DNA of 64,000 nucleotides from Plasmopara viticola (taxonomy: Eukaryota; Oomycota; Peronosporomycetes; Peronosporales; Peronosporaceae), in contig MBPM02000010.1 in NCBI GenBank assembly GCA_001695595.3, forward strand, positions 310,001 through 374,000, read 5' to 3'. Below, in pieces: positions 10,870 to 22,311 of the stretch. A program made the translations under genes and the position numbers. The stretch's first letter is position 1. Every line of letters starts with the position of its first letter. Below the pieces are notes generated by a model, which worked only from the letters and a program-made list of their open reading frames with translations, had not been told where the DNA came from and did no database searches.

Positions 10870-11060
10870 GTATGTATGTGTCAAATTAGCGCAGTGTTTT
10901 GTTCACGAATTTGAAATTGAGCTGTGCGATGCAGACACGACCTTCGTGTACAGCAAGTTCAAAAGGAAAGGCTGTGCGATGCAGACACGACCTTCGTGTA
11001 CAGCAAGTTCAAAAGGAAAGGCTGTGCAAATTGACGACAGAACAAAGCGCTGATGAAGAA
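10870..11060 (+). mobile_element. copia reverse transcriptase fragment with internal 50-bp tandem duplication
   Basis: The translation LCDADTTFVYSKFK resembles the copia RT block 'QLDADTAFLNS.L'. A 50-bp unit starting GCTGTGCGATGCAGACACG occurs twice in perfect tandem (10921-10970 and 10971-11020), followed by the first seven bases of a third. No other RT block is readable nearby, so this is a short relic. Confidence 0.5.
10921..11027 (+). repeat. perfect tandem duplication, 50-bp unit x 2.1
   Basis: The units 10921-10970 and 10971-11020 are identical, and GCTGTGC begins a third at 11021. The lack of differences implies a very recent duplication or an assembly artefact. Confidence 0.95.
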
Positions 11061-14000
11061 AACGTCTTCTGCTGCCGCAAAGGTTGTATGGACTCAGGCA
11101 AGTATCTCGTTTTTAGAAAGAGATGATCAGTATGCATCGAATATTTTAGAGCTGCTAGCACTAACACATGCATAAAACAAGAAATGAAGGAGATGTCTCA
11201 AAAGTATAGTGCTGGAATTATCTGTTTCTTTTTACTGCAATTTGGAGCGAATGCCCATAGGACTCGATCAGACGCTGGCGTGTAGATTTTGGCACAACTT
11301 CAGGTGCTCTTAAACGTCAGAGGTTTAACTTAAGTTGTTAGCTACTACTATCTGTGGTGTCTATTCAACGTTTGTATCTGCCTATGTGAACGTGTTTGAC
11401 GAATCTTTTAGAACAGTCAATAGCCGCTATATACAATTGCAAGGTGGTCATCATTTGGCTTCGATCGCACCTTTTCAATGTCTCGTTCGCAAAAAAATCG
11501 ATTACTTTCTCTTTCTTGCACTTGAAACTTGAGACGTGACACCCTTGGAGAGTTTATACAGTGCCAGGCCACAACTCAAGAAGATGAGGGTCTTTGGCGC
11601 CCGACAAAATGCTGCTAGAGGGAATAAAGGGCAATATATATGATTTGTCCGGCCTATGATTATTTGCTTTAGCATTAAAAAATGTCGGCAGACTCACCGT
11701 TCAAGCAACACCCTCAATCTAAAGAGAGTACATGGCTTCCAAGAACCGATACCCGATCTGAGGTGTTCTTGTTCATGTCAAGTACCTAGAGAAAGATGGT
11801 GAACTCAAAAAAGACAATCCTCTCGTCAATCAACGCTGCATCAAAGCACTTTATAGATAAGGTTAATTTTGCAAGGGCCTTTAAGCGAACTGTGGTGGTG
11901 GCAGCACCTTAAATCCATACCGCCCTTGTTGCTGACCTTTAATGTCACCGAGCTTACTCCTGAAGCTGGATGCGCGAAATCGCCATAAAGCTGTGCTAGG
12001 ATAATGGCTCCTGGTGAACCAAGTTCCGCTCATATAGGTTGGAAAAAGGATTGTTTTAAAGCTCTCGCGCAAAGCAAATGAGCATGCCTCTCGAAGCCAT
12101 AGTCTGGGTCGGCCGGGAAGCACCCACTTCCATTCTCTCGTCGGACCTGTTTTCAATATAAATAGTGTTGGCAACTCTAAATCAGTAGCTGGCGGTCGGT
12201 GTGTCACATAGCCCCTCGTCTATTTTAAATAAAGTATTGCACAAAAAAAGTCCAATTCGCTCACTTAATGGGCTGGAGGCAATTTATCTCCGAGACATCT
12301 CAGCTTTAGCACAATGCAAAGTCAGGCGTTGGGAAGGAGGTATTTTGAGCGGGTGTTCAGAGTTATCATATCTCACCCTTACACGCGGCTTCAAGACCGT
12401 TTGTGGCTTGAAATACGAAGCGCCAGGTTGCGTCTGACTCGGTTCTGAACGTATGGTACTAAAGGTGCTCTGGTGGCTCCCATGATTTCTGCAAAGCGAT
12501 CAACTATGCCATTTTACACTTAGCTTCTGGTGCTCGTAATAGCGTATAGGCTTCACAATCAATCTGCGATAAAGCTTCTGGCGCTCGGCATGCATTTAGT
12601 GATGTCCTTTCAGCCTCCCCTTTGCGCTTCTTGTTTAAAAGTAGCAGACTCTTACAATCGAGCACATACGTTTGAGCATACTCTAGAAGTCAGTTCTGGT
12701 AGTCAGACCGCTACCTCCTTAAGTTTTAAAGAGGAGACGAACTTTTTCGGAACTGTGGTTCGAAAGCTTTGCACGTAGATCGAGTGTCCCTCGTTTCTGT
12801 ATGAGGTCTCAAGTAGCATTGGGAAGTCAATTTTCTTCGTAGTGAGCTTCGGGATTGGTCGGCCAATTGAAGCGCACAGTCTTATGCGTACGCGACTCCT
12901 CGCTTTTATGGCCGATACTACTGCTGCATTGGTTACCATAGGTTTTTCGCATGTGACTTTTTAACATAGGTTATGCGTCGAAAAAAGCTTTGCACTTATG
13001 TTGGGGTTACATGAGGTAGGATCAATTTTTTTGGAATCGTCATAAATTATATGATATGAAAAGCCGGGTACGTCGAAAACGAAACAGAAAGTCAATGGTG
13101 CATGGCTCTTTAAAGTCATGAAAGGTCCGACAAATGGCATTTTACTTTGTTAAATTACATATTCAATTCTTTCAAAAATACGTTAATAGTAGTAACAATA
13201 ACCCTCCTCTTTGAATATAAAGAATCTAAGTCCTTGTCCATGTGTATTTTCGCCGACACTTCGCAATGTTTAATAACTTCTTCAACAAGATACTGGTCTT
13301 AACTTAAATATATGTTTATTTTGAATCCTCCTCTTTTTATCTCAAAAGCGTCTGTTTTTGGAATGTTGCTGAAACTTTAGGTACCTGAGTCCGTTTATGT
13401 TGCATTACACATAACCTGTAGATTCGTATTACGCATTGCTGAGTGTAACCTCAACCATACTTAATTTTTCGCCCCCCATCAATGTGCATACAACGGAGTG
13501 TACCAAAATGGTCAACTGCAGATTTCAGTAATCGGGCTCCAAATTGTTGTACAGTATTTTCCAAAATGCAGCGGTATACTGCGAGTTTTTCATCGCCATT
13601 GTTGTGTTAATCGGCACTCTCGTTTAGATACATTCTTTATAAACAGCCGTTCGATTTGCTCCCGATCGGAACATAAGCATATGCCCTATTGGCACACGAG
13701 ATCCCATTCCGTGTTACCATTAACATCCGCAAACTAAAAGCAAAGTCAAGGCGTATAAACTCTCAACGGTCCGCAAATACTGACGGGATAACGAAGAAAT
13801 TGACATAAGCCGAAGGTTTGATCCGAAGGCAGACCTCAGAGATTCCCACCTACTTGGCCTTACACTTGTACACAAGGAGTAAGCAACTCATTGTGAAGAC
13901 CAACAAAGCGCTCTCTATCGGCCAAATAACCGCCATTTTGGTCATCGCGTGCCTTCAAACTTATTTCTCTCCGTCGTTCAAAACAACGACTTGGGCTGGA

Positions 14001-14440
14001 AATGCCGGAATTATCCTTATTTAAGCCGCATGTTTGCCCCCTAAACGCGATGTAAATGCGATCGGTGTTGTGAGTTCGTTTTACTAACTACTGCAATTTG
14101 CCTTTAGTGAAGCCAAGAGCTCTAAAATGACATTTACTTATATAACTGCCACATTATTACGTCAATAACATTTTGATTTTGCTGATAGTGGTCGGCTTAC
14201 AGTCTCATCTGCACATGTTTGCGCTGGCAGACACACTAGGTCTACAAGACTTTGGATTTGACGCGGAAGTTACAATCCGCTTTTATCGACAAACATCTTA
14301 CCATTTTTTTGGTAAGTGGTCGCCGCTCATATACGTGTGTGATCGAATTCGGTCACATGGGACTTAGGCTTGATGAGATACACTTATATCTTAACCAGTG
14401 TTTATCCATAGGATGTAATTACTCTATAGCGAGGTAGTTT
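11061..14440. other. intergenic, no gene recognised
   Basis: About 3.4 kb of AT-rich sequence. Around 11570-11605 the reading QLKKMRVFGAR faintly recalls copia integrase ('HLRVFGS'), too weak to call. Open stretches at 11881-12207 (minus) and 13498-14437 (plus) show no recognisable family. Confidence 0.45.
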
Positions 14441-14449
14441 CGCACGGTA

Positions 14450-15830
14450 GCCCCAATCCGCCAATATTGTAATTAGATTGTTCGCGTATGGTCGTTTTCG
14501 TCGAGCTTGCAAACGCGCACCCGATGTCATAGCCGAAAGGGCCACAAATGACGCAAAAAGGCTTTGTCTTGTCCGGCAAAAGTTTAAATAGAGGTATTAT
14601 GGACGCATATTATGGTGCTATCAGACACGTTTAGGTGCTACTTCTTCCAGCTCCTTTTTAATAATTCGGACAAAGGCTTTACAATGCCCGAATCCCTCGC
14701 ACTGTATTAAGCAAACAACTGTCTATGCCCAGCCACGATTTCAGGTGCTTTAAGACTTTGGGCGCAGAAGAAGCCGCTCTGACTTTTACTGCTTTGTGGT
14801 CTGCTCGTACTTTGAGGCCAGCCTAATATTTTACCTCCTTATCCCAAAATTTACATTTGTCAATGCTGGCATAAAGGATAGTACTCCACACTACACTTGT
14901 CATAGATGCTTTAAATGGGCAATTCATCCTTTAAAAAAGATATGAAAAAATCATCGTAAGCATATGTTGGGGCATCAGCCCGTAATGAGCAAAACGTTGG
15001 TGTCATCAAACGGTAAAACGAGGTTGGGCCTTTTGAGAGTCCCTGTGGCATTATCGATGACTTCAATAACATACCCCCCGCAGCTAACCGCCGTGAAAGG
15101 TAATTAGTAGTATCCATCCCTCAAACTAGTGCTGTTCAAAGTATACACTTGGACATGTTTATGAATAATACATTCTTCTTTGCAATAAATGCAGAATTAG
15201 GTTCCGATGCATTGATCAGCTTATTACAAGCCTGAACCATTCGACACTTGTCCTTCAGAGTTTAGGAGCAAAAAATCGGCAACGAGTGCGGAGATTATGC
15301 CTCCGCTCATATTACTATTTATTTTTTTTAATGAAAGGGTCATCAACGAGCTCACCCCAATTTCAAAGCGGTGGTTTATGTTTTTTAAACACCAACTTTG
15401 AGATGAGCTCAGCCAAAAGCGTCAAGGTCTTCGCAGTCTAGTAGCTGTTTCTACTTCAAACGCCCCTATAGTGACGTAGCGGCCATTAAAACTGTCGATA
15501 ACTTCTGTGGGTAAGGTATCTTTCTCAACCACGAGGTTATATGTGACACCCAAAGACCAATTTACTTTTGCATTCCAATTCTCTTTATGCTAAGAGCCTC
15601 TGATGGTACTTCGTCACCCAATTGTAGATCCACGTTGTCTACTGTGTCTTGCGAATCTTGCGAATCACTACCCTCCTGTAAAACAACGTTTTTCTTGAGT
15701 TTCGCGGGCCCACGCAACCCACTCGCGTCTGCATTTGTTGAAACCAGTAGTTCGTTGCGATCTATAAATCGCGAGTGGGGCTACATTATTCAACTACATA
15801 GCGCTATCAGCATACGTACACATTAATCAG
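14450..15830 (-). mobile_element. Ty3/gypsy pol relic (antisense)
   Basis: Read from high to low coordinates, the fragments come in pol order. A protease-end/linker stretch (TAKTLTLLAELISKLVFKKHK, then NWGELVDDPF) lies around 15300-15480. The RT core follows at 14950-15117: GGMLLKSSIMPQGLSKGPTSF and then a decayed Y-DD block (YAYDDFFIS). The RT/RNase H connection follows at about 14650-14760 (IVKPLSELLKKELEE). Many stops and frame changes show it is long dead. Confidence 0.6.
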
Positions 15831-16220
15831 TCATTGTTGCTATTTTTTTCTTTAAAAGCAGTCAAGCTCTCCGGGGCATGTAGGGTACTTGACTCTTTCT
15901 CAGAAGGGCGCCCCGCCCGTGCATCAACAGAATAGATGAAGAAGATGACGAGGGTATTGTTGCTCCATTCCGTTGCGAAAATTTAGCGACAACCGACCGG
16001 GCGCACGCATGTTCATCATCTCCTACCACACACGCGGCCATCAACCTGACCGCGAGATGCACAGAAACACACTCAGAGGTTTTGCAGCATCTCGGCTGTA
16101 ACTTTACCCGCATGTAGCTAGTTTTCTGACGAATCATCTTGAATTAAAATGCACCTATGTCGCGTCTGAATGTTGTGCGGGTGTTACACCTGTAATCGAA
16201 CAATACAGAAAATTATTCTT
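15831..16220. other. intergenic, nothing recognised
   Basis: A 91-codon open stretch on the minus strand (15862-16137) has no motif and no second copy in the window. Confidence 0.45.
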
Positions 16221-16538
16221 CGGAAAAGGTTGAGGTGACGCCCTCCTTTCAAGCGCGGGGGCTCAATGCTCGCGCGCTTCGGGCAGGTGCTCTCGGGCAC
16301 CTGCAGGTCTCTAACGAGTCTCACCCTCGACGCGACGGTCTCCAGCACCAGAGCGCCACTTGGGCTCTTACCAAGTCAGAGATTAACAAAATAATGAAAG
16401 ACCCTCACGACCTCGGTGCTGGCTGCACTGCCCACCGAACAAGACTCGACGTATGCGGACACCACTCTATGGCGTGAACTAGCTAGACTGAGCCTAGCAC
16501 GTGCATAACTTGGCAACGCGATAACGTAATACAATACA
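16221..16538 (+). repeat. GC-rich dispersed repeat C, copy 1
   Basis: About 318 bp matching 42553-42868 at roughly 90% by eye, from CGGAAAAGGTTG to ACGTAATACA. It is much more GC-rich than its surroundings. It holds an inverted repeat GCAGGTGC-(TCTCGG)-GCACCTGC near 16283-16305 and a GCGCG...CGCGC pair near 16256-16280. There is no conserved coding frame. It could be a solo LTR (the copy at 42549 would start TG and end CA) or a SINE-like unit. It lies about 165 bp upstream of the secreted-protein ATG at 16704. Confidence 0.8.
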
Positions 16539-16703
16539 AATAAGGGGTCCCCTCTCCCCCAAACGTTCCTTTGATATATGGGATAGGTCCATAAAAGTAG
16601 CGGCACTCGTTTTTTGCCCGAAAAGTGCGCTGTTGCTAATGGTTCATTACTTACGAATTAGCCTCGCCGTACCATCAATTCTTCGTGCAAATACGCAAAC
16701 GTC

Positions 16704-17165
16704 ATGAAGTTCAGAGTCTCGAACGTCTTTTTCGTCGTCACTTTCGTCGTGTGTAGGTCCGCTTTTGCCATTGCCGACGGCGACGTGGACGTACACGTTA
16801 ATGTCCACCAGAGGCGTCGTTTGCCGATTACGAACGCCTTGGGCAATGACGCTGTGAAAGGAATCTCGAATGCTGTCCGGAGTAGTGACGAGACCACGTC
16901 AGCCGTGCCCAAAGCTCTAAAGGCTCTTGATGACAAAGCTGCAGCATCCGCCAACATTCCAGGAATGGCGAAGAGTGCGACGAAAAAATCCGCAAAGTGG
17001 AAGGACGTTACAAAAGACGATGTCCTACTCCTACGGAGGTCGCTTTCGGAGTGGTCACCGAAGAGAAAAAGTTTGATGACGGAGGTTTTGCTGTGGTTTG
17101 GAGGAACTCTTTTAGGTTTGACTTTACTTACCGTTGCCCTTACGCTCATATTGACCCATCGCTAA
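16704..17165 (+). CDS. small secreted protein with C-terminal hydrophobic segment
   Basis: Single exon, 153 residues, starting at ATG 16704. The N-terminus MKFRVSNVFFVVTFVVCRSAFA is a strong signal peptide, followed by IADGDVDVHVNV. The middle contains KALKALDDKAAASANIPGMAKSATKK, which matches the paralogue at 9787-10343. The C-terminus VLLWFGGTLLGLTLLTVALTLILTHR is long enough for a membrane helix, so the protein may be membrane-anchored after export. An RRRL motif follows the signal peptide, but there is no RxLR-EER. DNA beyond the stop (17160-17290) still matches the coding tail of the paralogue. I do not recognise the family; a host-interaction role is inference. Confidence 0.65.
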   Translation: MKFRVSNVFFVVTFVVCRSAFAIADGDVDVHVNVHQRRRLPITNALGNDAVKGISNAVRSSDETTSAVPKALKALDDKAAASANIPGMAKSATKKSAKWKDVTKDDVLLLRRSLSEWSPKRKSLMTEVLLWFGGTLLGLTLLTVALTLILTHR

Positions 17166-17597
17166 GACAAGAAGTTTTTTGCTGTGACCGACTACGACTG
17201 TGGAAACGACAGAATCGCATTGATCACGAGTTCAATGCACTCTTTACGTCCCGTGCGGGTCGCGTCTCCAACCCGACCCGACTTTAATTTGTACCTACCA
17301 CATTCGACTTCGACTTCGACTTCGTAACAGCTTAGTGTATTTTATTTACATTTGTTTTTTATTTGCTCGTTTCTTTTTTTTTCGCTCTGAATTAAGTTGG
17401 CTGCACCGACGACTGAGTGACCGCCGCAGTGTACCGTTGTGACTTGTATTCGCATTGCGCGAGATTGAGTTTCAGACATCTCGGGTGATATTTGATTGCT
17501 GCAATAGTGTCGCTCCCGACATTACAAAATAGCTTGATTCCTCAGATTGTCATGACAATGATCAGTTTTCGTCGTTTACAAGCGCTTGCTGCAGGAA
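17166..17597. other. 3' flank of secreted protein gene
   Basis: The first 120 bases resemble the C-terminal coding part of the paralogue at 9787-10343 (for example GACAAGA.GTTTT..GCTGTGAC). A short (TTCGAC)n run lies at 17302-17325. The rest is AT-rich without a gene. Confidence 0.55.
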
Positions 17598-17697
17598 TGG
17601 CTGGAAATTAACGCAAGCAGACACTTAAGTTTTTGTCTCTATGGGGCCATTAGTGTCGATACCTATACCAGTGGATAAAGCGTCGAGAGAGAGAGAA
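17598..17697 (+). repeat. dispersed repeat A, copy 2
   Basis: Counterpart of 3955-4050, with shared blocks AACGCAAGCAGACA, ATGGGGCCATTAGTGTCGAT and AGCGTCGAGAGAGAG. It precedes a decayed gene fragment (18435-18695) by about 740 bp. Confidence 0.7.
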
Positions 17698-18434
17698 CCA
17701 TAGTGTGTCGCTTAATTATGAAGCTGATTTGGTGGGGCCTTGAAAGAAGTCTTTGGCAATAAGTTTTTCGGACGAAAAAGTTGTCTGCGTTGTATTGTGT
17801 CTTGTCAGCTTATCGTGCCCATGTAACGCTTTTGCCCTGAGCGTGCTTGCACGTCACTAATTGCAGTCCAGTATACAATATTGGTCCAAGCACAAATGTG
17901 CTGTAGCACGAAGATAACAGTGCAAATGAAAAGTCATTAAAACTGAGACTTGGTCGATTTCTTATGGTACGAAAGTATGCCAGCCGCAGAAAATCTTGTC
18001 CGGCATAATTTCCAAACAAAAAGAAGTTTTCGACACATTGAATCCAAATCTCGATGCGTGAGCTTTTAATAAGATCCGGCACACTGCTCGACTGCTTTTT
18101 TGTAAACTCGCTGCCTGTATCTTTTAAACTAACCAAATTTGCACTAGCGCATTAAGCTTTTAGATTTGTATTCGTTGCAATAAAAGACCTTTTGATTGCT
18201 GCTAGTGCCGGCAATTGCCGCCATTGTGGTCAATCACTCGCTTTTGAAGTTACGAGCATCGATCAACGCAGGCGGTCAAGTCGCTGCAATGATTCAAACA
18301 TAATAGTTGCAAATTAATCTTGGCAAGCAATGATGAGAAAAACTTATCTTCTTGATGCCGTAAAGCCAGCGCAGCAAGTTCTGCTTTCTTCGCCATCCCT
18401 CGTCGGTGTATTTAACAATATCTCGGTGAAGTCA
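17698..18434. other. intergenic, no gene recognised
   Basis: The minus-strand open stretch 17810-18136 (108 codons) has no family motif. The end of this interval may hold further decayed 5' sequence of the exosome-like pseudogene that follows. Confidence 0.4.
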
Positions 18435-18695
18435 ACTCATCAATCTTGGACCCTTTGGACTCTTTATCGTCAATTCTGCGAGACGGACTGGAATGTGAAG
18501 CTGGTGATTGACCATTTATGCAGTCAAATGCCGTAAGTGGTGGCGCTGGATCGGCGTATGTGGAGCTGGGCCGCACCCGCGTGGTCTGTGCTATCTACGG
18601 CCCGCGCAACTATACACGCCCGCGTCGAGAGTTTAGCAAGGACGGACAACTTGTATGCGATGTCCATCGACAAGTGCGTATTAATCTTCAATGAC
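18435..18695 (+). pseudogene. decayed exosome subunit (RNase PH fold, MTR3/EXOSC6-like)
   Basis: One frame reads SSILRDGLECEAGD-stop-PFMQSNAV, then SGGAGSAYVELGRTRVVCAIYGPR and later GQLVCDVHRQ. This is the start of an exosome RNase PH subunit: R-D-G, then GSAYVE-G-T-V, then YGPR, then CDV. MTR3 fits best because of the C-D-V-H block. A TGA at 18509-18511 sits where the family usually has arginine or a similar residue, and the frame ends at a second stop at about 18692. The upstream frame is broken too. Weak matches to later blocks may extend to about 18960. It is either a pseudogene or a truncated duplicate; a functional copy is presumably elsewhere. Confidence 0.6.
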
Positions 18696-19045
18696 CCTAG
18701 ACTTTGGTGGTCCAGTGACAAGAAAACTCTCTCCAACCATAACATTATTGCCAGTATCGCACCTACATTTTCTTCGTAAGTCGGTGAATCATCACGCTGT
18801 ACTTGAGAAGACTTGTATTAGTCGTGTGTCTGGTATGCGGTGTCAGATAAACCGCAACCTCTTGATATTCAATCTGGCCATTCGAGTTTGCTCACAATCT
18901 CTTCGATTTTGTGCGTGTCATTCACGATGCCAGTGGATGACATCAAATCCTCCACTTCTAAAATCGATCTTTTGCCAAAGTCAGTGTAGTGTACTTCATA
19001 GGTATACTTACACACGTTACTTTTGAACTCTTTTGTAAGCTAAAC

Positions 19046-22000
19046 ATGAAGCGGCAGGATGTGACCGCTTCTGGTGGCGACAGCGCCGAATCCGAGGCCG
19101 AAACAGCCATCAAACGGCCTCGCATCTCTTCTCTGACGAATGCTTTCTCCAATAAGGAATCTTTGAGTCTCCACCGTTCCAGATTGACTCTTGTACACGA
19201 TTCCCAAGAACATCCCATGGCCGTACTGAATACCATTTGCGCAAAGTTGCAGAGTACAGTGGACCCTCATTTACAAGCTCGTCTTTTGCTTGAATACAGC
19301 ACGAGCGCAGCTTCATTGGGCACCAAGACAACGGCGGCGATTGACTTTCTCTTTTCATTCTTGCAAGAGAAGCAGTCACAGCCTACCACTCTGAACGATA
19401 AGAAGCCGTCCAAAGTTGCCGGTGGAAGCGGCACTATCGTCGTGGGTGCCATCGTGCGTGGTCTTCGACATCTCTTGTCGGTCAAACCAGCTGTTGTTGA
19501 GCCGATGATCCAAGTGGATGCCATGGGCGAGCAGCTGATGCAATGTATGAGTGTGGGGGAGGACTTCAAGCTCCGTCGCGAGATGCTACGGATCGTTGTC
19601 GATTGTCTCTTGTGTACCGAAAAATTTGACCAATTAAAGGGTTTATTGCACACGTGCGTGGAAGACCACGATGCTGGCATGCAGGCGATTTGTCTTGGGA
19701 CGTATCTGAGGTTAAATGACAGAGGACAGAGCTTTGTTAGTGAGCCAAGGTCGCTCGACAACGCAGCAGTCGAGCATTTTGATCGATTGACAAGCTTTGT
19801 ACTCTTTGCACAATGTGACGAGGTCCGAGTGCTGGCTGCTCAAGTGCTTGTGACGTTGGTAGAGTGGTGTCCACACTGTGAGGCAAAGAACAGTCGGTCT
19901 TTTCCATCGTCGGTAGCGGAAAAGGGCAAGCTTTGTCTACCAGAAAAGACTTTTTATGTCTTGTGTTTGGCGGCCAACGATGCGTCAATTCTAGTTCGAA
20001 TGGAAGTGGTCCGATGTTTGCGTCAAATGGCTTGTGTGCTTGCGCGTGAAGTCGTGGAACACGCTCTAGTTAAGACGCAGATTGATGAAGCTGCAGCGGA
20101 GCTGCCGCGGGAGACTGAAGAGATGAAGACGCGTCGCATGATGTCGAGTGGTGTGTTGTTATCGCTTTTGGAGGATGTGCACGAAGAGGTCGCTGCTGAA
20201 GCCTCGCGTACCATTGCTAGGTTGAGCGAAGTGGCTACAGCTTCTGGCAGTGGCCCAGCACAGTGGAGTCAGCGAGTCTTGGAACGCACAATCACGGCAC
20301 ACTTTGACGTGCTTCCACGTGCAAGTAGATCAAGAACGTTAATTCTGCGTCAAGTCTTCGTAACCTCCTTGAGTCGCTTGTTGCTGTGTCGACACAAGCT
20401 TGGATTCGGGACGGACTTTACAATTTCTAGCACTGATTTAAGCTTTTTGCTGCGAATTTATGACAAGGAGTTTACTCTATCAACAGCTGCTGACACCTTA
20501 CACGTGCTGCAGTTCTGTGATTTGAGCACTTGGGTTGTCCAGCGATTGATCAATTACGTTTTGAAGACAGCCGCTTTGTATAAGAGTTTTATATTCGACG
20601 ACGAGGACGAAGACTACACTTTGTCGAATTGTTGGAAGCAACGGCTCCTTTCTATAGTGCGAAATCTTGAAAATAAGTGTTCTAAGGTGTTGCAGGCCGA
20701 TATTGCCATGTTAGACCGCTTGAAACAAGAGGCTCACGGTCGGAATCCTTTCGTGGCTTGCGTGTGCCAAGCCTTACTCGGCCACATCGATGTCTCGGAT
20801 GCAGACGACACGGAGGCCAGTACCTTATCTCCGCCTGCTAGGTCCAACCTATCTTTTCTACAGATTTCACCCCCTAGTTCGCACGTATCCAATCTTTCTT
20901 CTCAAGCCACTGAATTGATGAATGCTCTTCAACAGCCTCCCGTGGATGGAAACATTGTTGCATCTCTTGAAGCAGTACGCTGCGTGGCTCTAACTATCGC
21001 TCTGTACAGCTTATTACTTTTGCTGACGTGTTGTGTACCTGAAATTAGATTCATCGACTTCGCACTGCATTTAATACGGAGGAAAGCTTCCAGCTCGTTG
21101 ACATTCTTCTTCGTCTTCGGCAGCATCTGCGCTCGTTTCCCAAGGTATCCGCCACACCACCATCGACGCCACTCAAGTATGTACCTATATCGGCTATGCT
21201 TAGCACAAGTCCAAGTCTGAGCTCGGATCGTACGAACAAGACGAGCGGCTTTTGTCGCACTCAGCGAGACGCGGACGCATTTGCGAGTCTAAAGCTATCG
21301 ATTGACTTGCAAAAAAGTTGTCAAGACATGATCGACGTTGCGTCCGGCTTGTACATTAAAGCTTTTGCTCTAAGTTCGTTGCCTCGCATTGAGTTGCTAC
21401 AGGTACTTCTTGCTCTTATCATGATTGATGTGGTGTGACTGTAACTAATACTATGATGCAGCTCATAATGCTTGGCCGTGTTGGACTCGTGCTTGCATCT
21501 CTGCAGAAATCGAGCGATAGTCTTCATGTCATTGAAATGCTGCAGTGGGTAGCTAAGGAAGCAACACGGTTGCCGTGTCCAGTCTTGGAAAGCGAGCCAA
21601 AGGACAGAGAATGGACCTTTTCCGAATTGCTGTCTGACGTCAGCTCTTTAATTGAGCTTAAGCGCGCTTTTGTCGCGATTGTTCAAAAGACGTGGCCTAC
21701 AGTCCTCATCAAAGCTAGACTTGCTCGTTGCACACCTGCAAAAAGTGGAGATCGTGTACGCTATCGCCGTTTATCGACAGCACATGCATCGATTACGGAA
21801 CCAAAACCAAGTGTGCTTGTCCAGCCAGAGCCCCGAGAAATCACGGCAAACTGGCCGTTTGAACAACGTGTTCGGTTCGTTTTAAAGGATACGCGAGACG
21901 TTTCCCAAGTATACGTCAAAAGCATGCTTCCCAATGGTGACGATGCGTACCATCATGTACCAGTAGGTTGTATCCAAACGTTGGGTCCGCGCAAGCACTT

Positions 22001-22311
22001 GGTTGTCCACACGATAATGCTGACAGTCTCACCATTTTCCGACCCAACTGCGTTTTCTGTGGCTGTTTGTCTAGGCCATTTGATGCTTCCAGGAGGCATC
22101 GAGGTATGTATGTATGTGTATTGTTCTGAAGCGATGAAGAAACTAAAGTTTGAGTGAATTTTATTAGCAGCCAAGTACATCTAATTCGACCAACACCACC
22201 ACTCAAATGTACACCGAGATATCAACTCATGTTCGCGTATTGATATCCCACCGCACAAGCTCCACACTGAGGCATGTAGCAGCAAAATCGTCGACGGCGG
22301 GAGATCCTTAG
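19046..22311 (+). CDS. INTS4: Integrator complex subunit 4-like protein
   Basis: Four exons (19046-20974, 21049-21402, 21462-22103, 22171-22311) join in phase 0 to 1021 residues. The introns are 74, 59 and 67 bp with GT/AG ends; intron 2 has a CTAATA branch site. The start is ATG 19046 (MKRQDVTASGG); an in-frame ATG at 18989 is less likely. The body is helical HEAT-type repeats, for example 'CDEVRVLAAQVLVTLVEW' and 'HEEVAAEASRTIARLSE'. The C-terminal domain holds VRFVLKDTRDVSQVYVKS and TLGPRKHLVVHT, as in INTS4. In Integrator, INTS4 forms the nuclease core with INTS9 and INTS11 that cleaves snRNA and nascent transcripts. The family call rests on architecture and C-terminal similarity. The stop overlaps that of MRM1. 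Confidence 0.65.

Noticed and set aside
16658..17149. 163-codon ORF on the minus strand
   Set aside because: Antisense shadow of the secreted-protein gene, which has a signal peptide and a paralogue on the plus strand.
16704..17165. RxLR effector
   Set aside because: After the signal peptide there is RRRL but no R-x-L-R and no EER; only a general secreted-protein call is supported.
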